Shown piece after piece: positions 1-12,700 of a DNA stretch of 64,000 bases (position 1 is the stretch's first letter; each line of letters begins with the position of its first letter). The notes under the pieces are model-generated. The model saw nothing but the letters and a program-made list of their open reading frames with translations, was not told where the DNA came from and searched no databases. The DNA comes from Siphonodentalium dalli (lineage: Eukaryota; Mollusca; Scaphopoda; Gadilida; Siphonodentaliidae): positions 216,151,982 through 216,215,981 of the forward strand of contig CP136063.1 of assembly GCA_032622095.1 (NCBI GenBank), written 5' to 3'. A program made the position numbers and the translations under genes.

Positions 1-489
1 GAATGCACTGGCACAGGGTTTTTGCAAATTTTCAGGAGGCTCCAGTCATGTAAGGGTAAGAAAGACTCCCAGTTTTCTGGATGGGATATTTGCAATCATT
101 TCAAGATTTGATGACTTTGCATCTACGTCTGTAAATGTTTTCATTATGGGTTTGCAATTTAGTTTAAATTTAATATTTTACGACCATACTATTCAACATG
201 TCTGATTTAATGTTTTATTGTAGACATTTGGGAATGAGATGGTTTATGGGTATTTCAGCATTGATAACAAATTTTACAAAAACTAAATTGTTTAGAAAAT
301 AAACTACAAAATAGCAGACTCACTGAAAAGCTAAGTCACCTACCGGTAACTAGTTCAAGCTTTAGCTTACTTTATGAAAGAGATGCTGTTTGCATAATTT
401 AGGAAACATTTCCCATATATCCTGATTCTGAGGACAAAAACAATGTTTCGCACCAAAAAGAATCTACTTAATTCAATAAAATAAGTTTA

Positions 490-704
490 TTAACCATTTC
501 AGTGCCAAGTCCAATTTTTGTATCAACCCATATTTCCTTGATCATTTTTCAAATTTATTAATTATAATAATGTGATACATTGATGGAAAGAGCTCTTAGA
601 GCTCTTTCCATCAATGTATCACATTATTATAATCAATAAATTTGAAAAATTATCAAGGAAATATGGGTTGATACAAAAATCGGACTTGACACTGAAAGGG
701 TTAA
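490..704. mobile_element. piggyBac-like hairpin MITE
   Basis: The two halves are near-perfect inverted copies meeting at about 597, where AAGAGCTCT is followed by AGAGCTCTT. Both outer ends carry TTAA (490-493 and 701-704). Just inside, the termini read CCATTTCAGTGCCAAGTCC on the left and CCCTTTCAGTGTCAAGTCC on the right when reverse-complemented. A TTAA target duplication with CC-starting termini is the habit of piggyBac-type elements. It has no coding capacity and lies in FAF2 intron 5. The superfamily assignment is inferred from the TTAA alone. Confidence 0.65.
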
Positions 705-736
705 AGTGCCAAGGGTATGAATGTTGCTTTACTCAC

Positions 737-766
737 ATTGCCTGGGATCAGGTCGCATGAATCTGT
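737..766 (-). CDS. FAF2: FAF2 coding exon 5 (30-nt micro-exon)
   Basis: This is a very small exon between ATTTTCAG and GTGAGT. With the T carried over from exon 4 it reads YRFMRPDPRQ plus one base, matching the FIRPDPRS region just after the hairpin. No downstream exon was found between 1 and 736. Confidence 0.82.
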
Positions 767-3700
767 CTGAAAATGGAATAAAACAGAAGGATCAGAATAA
801 TGCTTAATACAGACAATTGATTTACAGATAAGAGCATTGCTAGGGCATGGCAAAATACGCCTGTGGTAATTCCAACAAAGGGCAGGCAGGCAGATCCCAA
901 ATTCGAACGTGACCTGTATTTTAGACCATGAAACTCACATACCAAATTTCATTCCATTCAGTTCAGACTGTGTAAAGTTGTCATCTGGAAATGAAAATTG
1001 AGTGCAAATTTCAACAAAAAGAGCCATAACTTTGGCGAAAATTGGTGGGCGGAACCCGAAATTGAACTTGACCTGTATTTTCTGCTAGTAAACCCACATA
1101 CCAAATTTCATCACATTGAGACTATCTAAAGTTAATCCAGAAACCAAAAGCCAATGGACAGACGGACGGACCAATTAACATAATACGACCTGTTTTTTAA
1201 AAGCGGGCATATAATAAATATATATATATACACAAGGGAAACTTTTAACCCCATCATAACCCTTTCATGATGACAGGAGCTGTGCTGGTGCAGCATTAAC
1301 TATCCTGTGCCAGTGCATTCTCTTTATATGCGAGTTTCCCTACGGGATAAGAGAATCCATTGGATTTGAATCCAGGATTTTCGCTTGTGGAAATTCATTT
1401 TTTTGTCATCACTCATGAGACAATTCCCATATCCAACCAAAAAATGTAGATATGCTCTATTATATCACAATTGTAGTACATACACATGTACAAATTTGAA
1501 TTTAAAAATACTCACAGAAAAATTTAAATACATCGAGAACTGTAGTATATACAAATCGAAATGCAACCAGCACCAGGTAGTTGCTCCATTGGAAGAATCC
1601 TTGTGGTCGCCTTCTGGAAAACGTGAATACCCTGAAAACAAATACAAGATGGTGAAATACAAGAGACACATGCTCGGAAAACCATGGTTGGCAAATGTGA
1701 AAATGATATCAACAGTGACACTGATCATTTAGTCACTTGCTGACCAACTACAGTAATGCCCTAAGTAATCGACCCCTTAACCACAGCAGAATTATGGGTA
1801 ACTTTTCAGGATTTATTCGGAAATATGGCTTGATGCCATTCATCGGAAAGCATATATAGATAATTATAAGGAATAAATTCTTACTGATTTCCAAGAAATC
1901 TATCCTCCATCATCAACAGAAACATATCTAAATTTCTAATTATGGACAATTGGTGACTGAGTTTAGAACTTTTAGAAAAATTTTGATAATTTGCAAATAA
2001 TGTTTTTTTTTTACGAGGCTCTCTTTCCGGTGAAGAGTGGAGGTGACCGAGAACACAATAATATCTATATTTATCACATAATTAGCCCCTAAACCCGACT
2101 TCATATTATTTTAGTAAGATTGTAATATTGGCATGCGCAATGACGTAAGAACTTAGCACAATGGTATCGATGTCAATGCCGGAACTTTATTATTATGTTA
2201 ATTAGAATATAATTATGATATTCAATTTGTGTTGGGTTTTTTAGTGTTGACTTTGAGATAAACATGGGTCATATGGGTGTTTGGACAATTTTGTCAAGAA
2301 AAGATACTTTTAAAATGGAACTCTATTTTTTCTTGAAGGTGTCTTTACTTCCTCTTTAGTTATGATAAGGAAATACATATAAATTTTTTTTAACCCCAAC
2401 TGCTGAGATTGTTTTCCTTGCTAAAATGTGATTATGGGATAAAATGGATCTAAAATTTGTCGCAATTCTGTACAAAATTTATTGACCGTGTACACAAAAA
2501 CAGATTAATAAATTTTGTATAGAATTGCAACACCTTAAAGATCCTCTATTTATTTATTTGGCCAAACGGTAAAATGATACTACACACCGTTGATCTGTTG
2601 GCCTTAAGTCCATGGGAGGTGGCCTTGGTTCTGGCGGTGGCTCTGTAAACACTGACGGGTTGCCTTCTCGTTCATTGAATGTGTCGTGAACAGCAAGCTG
2701 TGAAATAGACAAGAATAAGTTAACATATAATTTCATGATTAATCTTGATGAACTAACTGATGAGTGACATTGTTTTAAGAAGAATAATTTGTTGTTTTAA
2801 CCATAAATGAATTCTCCCAATCAGTTATAAAAGTATACATTGGAATGGTGTATTATTCATTTGGAGGGGTGTACAGCATAAATTAGCAGACGACAGTCAG
2901 ACAAAAAAATAATACAAGTCCTGAAGGTTTCATAATCATAGGGGGGGGGGGAAATGTTCAGATAATAAGTTCAACAAAAGACCTATGGCCCATCAAATCA
3001 GATTGTGTACCTTTAATAGTTAGCTACAGTAATGCCCTAAGTAATCGACTCCTTAAACACAGCAGAATTATGGGTAACTTTTCAGGATTTAGTCGGAAAT
3101 ATGGCTTGTTGTCATTCATCGGAAAGCCCTCCCTGAGCTACAGTAATGCCCTAAGTAATCGACTCCGTAAACACAGCAGAATTATGGGCAATTTTTCAGG
3201 ATTTAGTCGGAAATATGGCTTGTTGCCATTCATCGGAAAGCTCTCCCCGATGGGCTGACAGGAGTTCAGAAGTCATAATTAACAAATCCAGTACTTCCCA
3301 CGCAGAAAACACAGCATCTATTTTCTTTCGCAATTCAGAAGATGGGTGTAAAATTTTGCACCTGTAATATAATCGTAAATTGGGTTTTTCTCAAACAAAA
3401 TGTCATTGTGAGATAGATTGGATGTCCAGTTTTCACTTCCACATGCCTATAATTTAACTAGATTGGAAAGGTTCTAAATAAGCCTTCAATATTGAATCAA
3501 CGACCATAAACATTTGAACAAGAGAAACCGAGTGAAATTTTTTAGAACACGTGAATTAAAAATTCCGAGTGCATACATGTAAGAGAGCAATCGCTCCCAT
3601 CTCCTGGGAAGAACTGCAAACTTTTGTTGCCTAGGCCAAAATAAAAAAGACCTGTATTTCTGGTGACAGGCCCGCCTCTATTACGGCCCTTTTCATTCAA

Positions 3701-6700
3701 TTGATTTTGCAAAATTAGTATGCATCAGATTTGATTTTCCTTGTAAACTGATTCATTTCCGAAAAAATGGACACATCGAGTGTACTGTTAAACCAGAAAT
3801 TATACCACACTTCAGCTGAATCAAATTAATTTTTTCATGTTTTATTCAATAAAACAATAAATTACACTACATGTACCGGTATATTCTAATATTATGTACT
3901 TAGTTTTATTAGTACATTACAAACAAGGAGAAGAAGTCCGGGATGGGGGGGGGGGGGGTATTCATATTTATTTTGAGCAAAGTTGAAAATAAAATGAAAA
4001 GCCACCCGCCCGCCCCTATATTTTACTTGCATGTCACCAGAAACAAAGGTATATATTTTTTTGGCCCTATCATTGACAAAGTAACATCATGGCAGCCCTT
4101 AAAATTGGCATTTTTTTTCTGCAGCATTTCTTTAGAACTGCATGAAATTCTATATTGGCTTCTACGGTATCATCACTAAAAGTAACGTGCATGATTCTGC
4201 CTGAATCGCAGGGGAGTGCATAGGAGCTCCCCTGTAAGGGACCCTAGGTGAGTGGCGAGTAGGTCGCCTGAATAAGTGTGAGGCGAGCAATACAGAAAAT
4301 TTGATGTCCGATGATAATTAAATACTATAATCTCATACTAGCTATTTATTTGCCACCTTTACTTAGTTTACTACCATCTTATATTCTTATTCATGTCATG
4401 CATACATATGACTTCTATTATAATGATTGACTGGTGATTAATATCCTTGGGTATGTCCAATAAGGGGAGAGTTTGCATGGTGGTAAGTAAGGTGTTATGT
4501 AATAATTGTAATACATGTATAACATGTGATACTTTATTAAAGACAGGTGGATAAAATGAAGAACTCTACTCTGTGTAATATGCATCTTGGTCCACAGGGA
4601 TAGAAAGATCCAGCCTGCAATTGACTGCAATTTTTTTTACCACCCAAATTGTATTCCTCCCTGTATTTAAAATGTTCAGTAATCATGGCATCCCATCGTA
4701 GATATGCAGCCCTTTTAATTCAGATTGTTTGGCTTCGGCAATCTGCTACGGCAACCCTTTATCGTGGCCCAGTTTGCTTCAGCAAATGGCTTCGGCATTG
4801 CCGATTGCCGTAGCCAATTATGAGGGCTGGATATGTCACCAAATTCTACCCTGTGACCCTTTGCTGCCATTGTGGTCGAAATTATAACATCAATCGCCTG
4901 GCCATGGGGTAAACAAATCGTAGTCTAATTTCGCTGTATTGCTATCCCATGTGTTTCAGTTTTGAGTGACTTGACAATTTAAAGTTATGCCTCTTGATTC
5001 ATATCGCTGCGTCAAAATCAATGACAGTGTGATGATTAGATTTTCCCAGTGAAAGTTCAAAGAGGCATAAAAAATACCACCAGCACAGCCGCATTTGTGG
5101 GCAGTCATCAAGACTTTAAGATGGTTATACTATCACAATTCCCCAGATATCCGGTGTATTATTAAATATAAGTGTATGTTGAGTCAATGTCGATGCACGC
5201 AATGCCACGCATACCAAACTTGGTGGATCTTGATTGCCGATGAATATTCTCTGACCGAGGCGAGTGGGCTTGCAGTAAAATTTTGTTTAGGCGAAATCGA
5301 GGTTAGCGAGAGCAATTACTTGTCCCATACGAAGAGGCCTGGCCTGGTTACATCGCCAGTTGCTTTGATACTTCCCCTATTTCTACTGATTATGTAAACC
5401 TTTCAGTTTGTCCAAAAAAAAAATATAGTCGAGATTCTTTGTATTAATCTACTTATTTCACAATAGATTTTCAGAATTTGGGATGAAGTAATCAACTGAC
5501 TTATTAATGTTAGATATTTGCAGTTTATTGCATGGGCTGATATTTCCCCAAGTGGATATAGATGTTCCATTCATCCAACCCCCAGTGGATAAACCTGTAT
5601 ACATAGAGAATTCCGCTATAAACTGGGGATGAGTTGTAGATTCTATTTATTACATGATCCAAAACCTTGACAAAACACACTTAAATCAACAAATTGGACG
5701 CGAAACTAACATCGGCTTCTATAAGGCATGCGATGACGTTTCACTTAACTATGCATTGTTAGTCTGCGTAAAGAAATAATCCCAGATAAATAAAGACTCT
5801 TTGGTGTATTTAAGGGCGAATATAATGACATAACTTTTCAAACTGTTCATTCATTATAGTCTGTTGGAAAAATATTGGAAGCCATAGTATTTTGAGACGT
5901 AGCATACGGAATGTAAAAGGACGACTAACTGGAAGTCAAAGGTCACCTGGAACTATTTACTGTTATTAAACGAACATTTAGTATCACAATTTATAGAATT
6001 GTGTTTATTGAATGGAATAAGGGTAGGATCATGTAATAAATATAAATATCATATGATCAAACACTTACCTCCATCTCCCAGTGTGTGGTTTCTAATATTT
6101 CTCGACATCTGTCCATGTCTTCAATGCCAGTTAAATCCTAAAAACAACCAAAAAGAAATTATTTTATTGTGGGACCTGACCACTCTGGAGTAAACTACAT
6201 ACCCGCATATAAAATAGTGGGTCTGATGACCTTTTGTAGAGTTCTCATTTACCAACCCCAGGATTCCATTGTTACTAGCACCAATCGAAACGATTAATGT
6301 AGCACGATGTGACGTAATTCGGGGGAATATCGCAAGCCTTCCGAGTAAGTAAGTAAGTAAGTAAGTATCCTTATGAATCTGAGCGTATGTTTACAAAGAC
6401 TGGGACGTGACCAGTCTGTGTTAATACACACTCATATTCGTTCTGAGAACTATCGTATTCATGCTGACTTTTCGCGCTTGCGGTCACATCACGCAATGTT
6501 AATCGTTACGATCGCACGCATTTATCTTGGTGCCACTAATAGTGAGTTCTGATTGGAGCTATACTGACGTGGAATCCCGCAGCTTAGGAAATAGAAAGTC
6601 TACGACAAGTAATCAGACAATAATTTAGTTTGTAATTTGCATGACTAAAGTTTATATGCAGATGAGCAACACTAGTACCAGTCAGGTCATCATATGGGTA

Positions 6701-9700
6701 TTGAAGTATGCGCCAAGGGTAAATGGAGGGAGGGTGGGTAATTAATCTACTGTCGAATGTCAAAAATGTTTGAATTGACCTGAAGGTGAAGGCTGTTCTG
6801 GTCTATGGGATATATCGTATGGTAGTAATTTCTGGATCAATTAAATGCTATAAGCCATTATTATGCTTATAATATCCCAAGTCACGCTCAGAAGTATGTC
6901 CAACTCTGTAACTTTTGCTCTGCAGATTTGCATGGAAATCTCCATTCAAAATTGGTCACTTGACCCAACCCTCTCAATTCAGATTTTTTTGGCTTTGACA
7001 ATCCGCTACGGCAACCATTGGCATGGGTCCAGTTTGCTGCAGCAAATGGCTTCACATTGCTGATTGCCTTAACCAATTATGAGGGCTGCTTGACCTCCCC
7101 TTGAATAATCTAAAAAAAAGTTTATAAATCGAATTGCCTTTAATCGCACCGAAGATGTTGTAATTTATAAAAATAGTTACAACGAAGCTGACATGACCAC
7201 ATTGACTCCCAAAGCAGTGCGTTTAACTTTAACATGGTTCTTAAACTTCAACACAGTCCGCGTTAAACTTCAACATGGTCAGAGTGTATGGGAGGCCCTT
7301 TTCACATGTATTATTTATTTGCCCTTAAGCGCAAATATTTGTGCTTAAGCGTACATCATTTGCGCTTAAGTGTGAGTCATTTGAGCTTAAGCACAAATCA
7401 TTTGCACTTAAGCACAAATCATTTGCACTTAAGCGCAAATATGTTTCTATCAATTTATTTGCGCTTAAGCGCAAATACCTAACACTCCCTTACTTCCCTC
7501 CGATTGTGAATGATTGAGTCAATCTCATAGTAAATTAGTATGGGGCCATAGTGGTAGCCCTATAGATACAGACTCGAAAATTGAAGAAACTAGAGGTGTG
7601 ACTGTCCCAATGGGACTAAGGATACCCCCCGTGTTTTTAAAATACTAAAATGTTCTTAAGTCGAAAAAGGGGAATAACTCCACACAAAAAAGTCGGACAG
7701 ACATCATAACCGCAGGTGCACAGGTTCTCATGGTACTTAATATCAGTGCCAAGTTTCAAAAACATTGACCTATAAATGTAGGAATAAAATCTTGGACAAA
7801 ATTATGCATGTTGCAAATAAATTTCTAAGTCGAAAAAGGGGGATAACTCCACCAAAAAATGTCGGACAGACGTCATAATCGCAGGTGCACAGGTTCCCAT
7901 GGTACTAAATATCTGTGCCAAGTTTTAAAAAAATTGACCTAAAAATGTAGGAATAAAAGCTCGGACAAAATTTTACATGTTGTGAACATTTTCTAAGTCG
8001 AAAAAGGGGGGATAACTCCGCCAAAAAAAGTCCGACAGACGTCATAATCGCAGGTGCACAGGTTCCCATGGTGGTTGATGTCTGTACCAAGTTTCACGAA
8101 TATTTATCCAAAAAACGACTGAGAAAAACTCCGGACAAATTTGTGTCCACGGACGGACGGAGTTGCGGGGGGTATAAAAACATATTTCCGTATGCATATC
8201 AGCATCTCTGTCCCTGGTGTCCCAAGAATTGGTGCTTCACAACCGGAGCTCTAGTATATTTAATTAAAGGGACATCTCCTGCACAGATATATACCATTTC
8301 CATAAAAAGTGAATTAGGGGTTACCAGTACTTGGAGGGGGCTTGCTTTCCTCATCTGGTGTACTTATTGACTTGAAATAGCGGAAAAACCATATTTTCAT
8401 ATTATCAGCATCCCTGCCCCCAAGAATTTGTGTCTCCATCCCAGAGATCTAGAATATTTATAAAAGAGACATATCTTGCACAGATCTATCTATACCATTT
8501 CCATGGTCATAAAAAGGGAATTAGGAGTTACTGGGGGATTGTTTCCCTCATATGGTAGGCCTATATACAGTATATAGACTTGAGTGATGTGTTTAAGCCT
8601 GTGCCATTTAAAATGGGGGGATCAATGCATATTAGGGGTGTAACGATACATCAATGTATTGATGCGTCCCCAATACAGCACTGCCGATACGGTCATCGAT
8701 ACAGGTGTTCAAACGATACATATCTCGATACACAAATCGCATGTTGTTATTACCTACATGTATAGGCTATAGCAGGTAAGTAAGCAGCAGGCCAGCGATC
8801 GCATGAATGAGAAAGATGGATGTTGAATCAGTATCTAACATACAATTAAGGTAATGAATCACGGAATAACAGTGAGGCCACTCAGGCCAACAGACTGTAT
8901 TGTATCAATTAGCATGTGCAGCAAATGAGATGGCATCTTCATGAAACACAGAGTCGCTAGTGAACCAACGAAATTAGCATGCATGTGACATGAGAGACCT
9001 GAACTCAATTACAATGACCTATTTTAATAGTACACACGCATGAAGAAATTGAGCGATGTCAATAACGTGTTGTTCACAGTCGGTGGCAAACCTTTTGATG
9101 TGTGTTTTAATTCGTGTTTCACTGTTAATCAGAGTGATGCAGCCGCTTTACTCTGGGACCATCTAGCACTTTAGTATTAACATATTCAATCGCATACATG
9201 TCATGTACATACCGTACAGTCGAGCCTACTGGCCTTCATTTTGTATCATGCTCAGACAGTAATCGTCGCATGAGAACCAGAAGGTTCTAGCTGTATTTTT
9301 AGCGGGAAAATGAGTTATTGGTACCGATAAAACTGGCAGCTCATAATCTGTCCGTTAAACGCATGATCACGTGACCTCGAGTCCCAGTATTACGACATTT
9401 TTTGGTAGAGCAAGATGGTTCTATCTACAGAGCCAATAGGATTGGCTGATCCGCGTCACGTGATGTAAGTTTGGCGAATGGCTGCCAACAAAATGTGAAT
9501 TGTGTTGTCTCGACAATAATATGAGGTAAATATTATAACGTTTCAACATTATTACGGTATAGCCCAATATAAATGTTCCCTTGAATACTATTTACCTCTT
9601 CAACCTACAAAAGTATCAAGATCAAGTCAATAAGACACTTTTGTGAGCTATATTGTAGATAGAACGTTCTGACATTGTGTTTTTCAATATATAGTGTATA

Positions 9701-12700
9701 ATAATTTTTCCTGTGCTCAAAATTTCAATATCGATTTTCTCTAAAATTGAGTAATGGTAGTTAGAACCTTCTAGTTCTCACACGACGCAGTGTCAACCTG
9801 TAGTCAAAGTAAATGCCAATCTCACATTTACTGAGAGACTTGAAGAGACAATGTTCCTCGTTGGTCAGCAGGTAGTGTTTGTATTATCTGTAATTAATTG
9901 TGTTCTGACAATGCAGTGTGACAATGCGCTCAATGTCGTCTTTATTATACTTCCTGATCAGGCGGAATATCACAGATAGTAGATATGTCGATGAGGTTTT
10001 TTATTAGTTATATTTCTTGGTATAAAATACACCACAAGTAAACAATTGTCATACAACAGGCCTTTAGATTAGACTAATTTGGGGACATTTAGGGAAACCG
10101 TGGGGGTGGGTTCGGGAGGGGGGGGGCACCCCTTACTGACTTTTTTTTTAAAGTAAGCCTAAAATGGGATCTATCTGGTTGGTTCTGAAGCATTCAGCAA
10201 GTTATATTACCCTTATATTTTCAAGTTTTGTAAGTTACAATCTGATATTTATTGACCACTTGGGAATATTGGATCATTTGACATCAACAAAGCCATTTTA
10301 TAGATGTATGGTGCTTGAAATTTCTCCAAGCAGTCCACCAACATACTGATCATGGGTATTGCCAATTAAAATTTAATTTAATGTGAACCTGAAAAAAGTT
10401 AGAAAGTTGATATGTTGTGGTCAAATGAAGCAATATAGTAATAGTATATACACACACAAACAGGTCATAAAGAGGGTGAAAATATTTAATGAAAATTTAA
10501 ATCCAAAAGTTCAAACAGGCTCATCAACAAACCAACAAACAGAAATATTATATTAAGTTACAGTTGCCAAAACTGACTGTATATCTTATCTAAAAGTCAT
10601 TACACAATTACTTAGATCAAGTTGATCATAAACACTGCGTGTGTTGAGCAACAGAATCAGTATTTCCTTTATTTTGAACTAATAACAAGTAACTACTATA
10701 ACTACTAAACTAGGCAAAACTGATGTTTTAAAGGGGTACTGGACACTAAATATTGCCATTTATTTTATGGGACCATCTCATATTATACCCAACAAGATTT
10801 ATACAGCCAACAAATGAATAAATTGAGCAATGAATGAGTGCCATATACACTCATGTGCTTTAAGAATAACTCATTTTCATTAAAATTATCTTGTTGTTTC
10901 CAGTTTTTCAAAGAGCACCTGTATGAGTGTATTTTGCAATCATCCATGGCACAAATTTATCCATATGTTGCATACATTCTGTTGGATATAATATGAGATC
11001 GTCCCATAATGATAAATCATAAAAATTAAAATGCCCAAACTTAGTGTTCATAATGACTTCATTACCCTTTAATGTTTCACTGTAACTAATGTAACTTAAT
11101 ATGTCTGTTTTTGTTGAAGTCCTTGTCAAATATATTTATAATTTCATTGATGGATTTGTTGTCCAAAGGGAGTGGAAACATGCGTATTCTAATTAGTTTA
11201 TCAAGAGTCTCATCTTTTGTCGATCCCTGATGTTTTCCCAGTAACAATTGCATTTGGCTGAAACCTCTCTCGGAAATGACATTAGAGCAGGCCTTTATAT
11301 TGGTCTAATTTGGGGATATTGGACACGGCGTGCCGACCATGGTTCGTCACGTCGTGAGAATTTTTTTTAATCTAAACCCGTGAAATGCAATATCTTGGCT
11401 TCTAACAGAACAAATATCTCACAATAGAATGAGATATATTTCCATCCTGTATTAGTTTAATTGAAGTTTTATTACATTTCTGAAAAAAATTCATCACTTT
11501 AATAAATCCTGCCCTTTTAAATAGATATGACATATGATATATATCCAATTTTAGATTGTGTATTTGTATATAAAAAAAAAAAAATTTCTTCAAATATTTT
11601 CATTTTTTTTTTAATTTGGGGACATCTCTTTAATTTTGGGACATCGTTAAACGCCGTGAATTTGGGGTAATTTAAAGGCTAGCATACAAGTAGCAACATT
11701 TCTGCAGGCTATATATGATATCTAACCTTACTTTCATTAATAATGACCAAGTTGAATCGACAGAGTCCATCTTCAGAAACAAAATAACAGCATGAACGAA
11801 CCATAAATAGTGACACCCCACAAATAGTTTCACGGGATTCCCCCACGTGATTGGTGGGGAATTCCATATCAGGGGAGATATCTTTGGTTCAATTTACTTC
11901 AGAGTATGGGAACATGGATCATAAAAACTGCCTCATTTATTATCTTGACGTAAATATTGACGAGGCGTTTGGACTAATTTGTAACTTTGTTCATCATTAT
12001 TCCAACTTGTATAAAACATGTGGATAATTTGAGGCATAGGAAACACACAAATATCGTATCATTTATAGTAATATAAAATTGCGAATTGGCTTACTATTGT
12101 TTTAGGGCAATGGATCGTTAATTTAGTGGTTGCCTCATTGTCGCGAACTGAAGCATAAAAACGCTTGGTCTAATGGCGATCATCATAAAAGAAACTTTGT
12201 GCAACATACACAAGTTCGCATTAATGCATGCCCTCATTCAGAGTAAGAGTTTGTTTAATGCTCGTTCCCGGGCTGGCTTAGATAATCATTCCGATGTGAC
12301 GTCATCCAGTAGAAGTTTGCAGACACGTGCAGTTTACTGTGTCACAATAATAGAGATAATCAAAGCTAGTATTCCGCAATCATTGAATATCATGCACATG
12401 TCCACAATTATTAATCAGGTCAAGGACGCCCAATGTTTTGCTGCTCTTTTGCAGTTGAATTATCAGATACTAAGACATATAATTTGATATAAATGTGTGA
12501 GACAGGGACAAACAATCACAGTGAGAATGGGTTCATTTACTTCTTTTTTTTTATATCGGATTTATCATCTTTTTAGATTTAGTTTGCGCCGGCATTTTGT
12601 CTTGTTGCTTACCTGTGATCGTCGTTTGTTTCTCAAAATCCTGATGAAAAATGCCCCTCATGACATACCGATCTATAAGTCGCAGGAAGTTTTTAATAAG

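Noticed and set aside
7290-7480. CRISPR-like spaced palindromes
   Set aside because: The spacers are not unique sequences of fixed length, the palindromes vary, and the genome is eukaryotic. They are subterminal repeats or satellite-like arrays.
12173-12487. 104-codon plus frame in FAF2 intron 1
   Set aside because: It has no domain and no splice context, and lies antisense inside an intron of AT-rich sequence.
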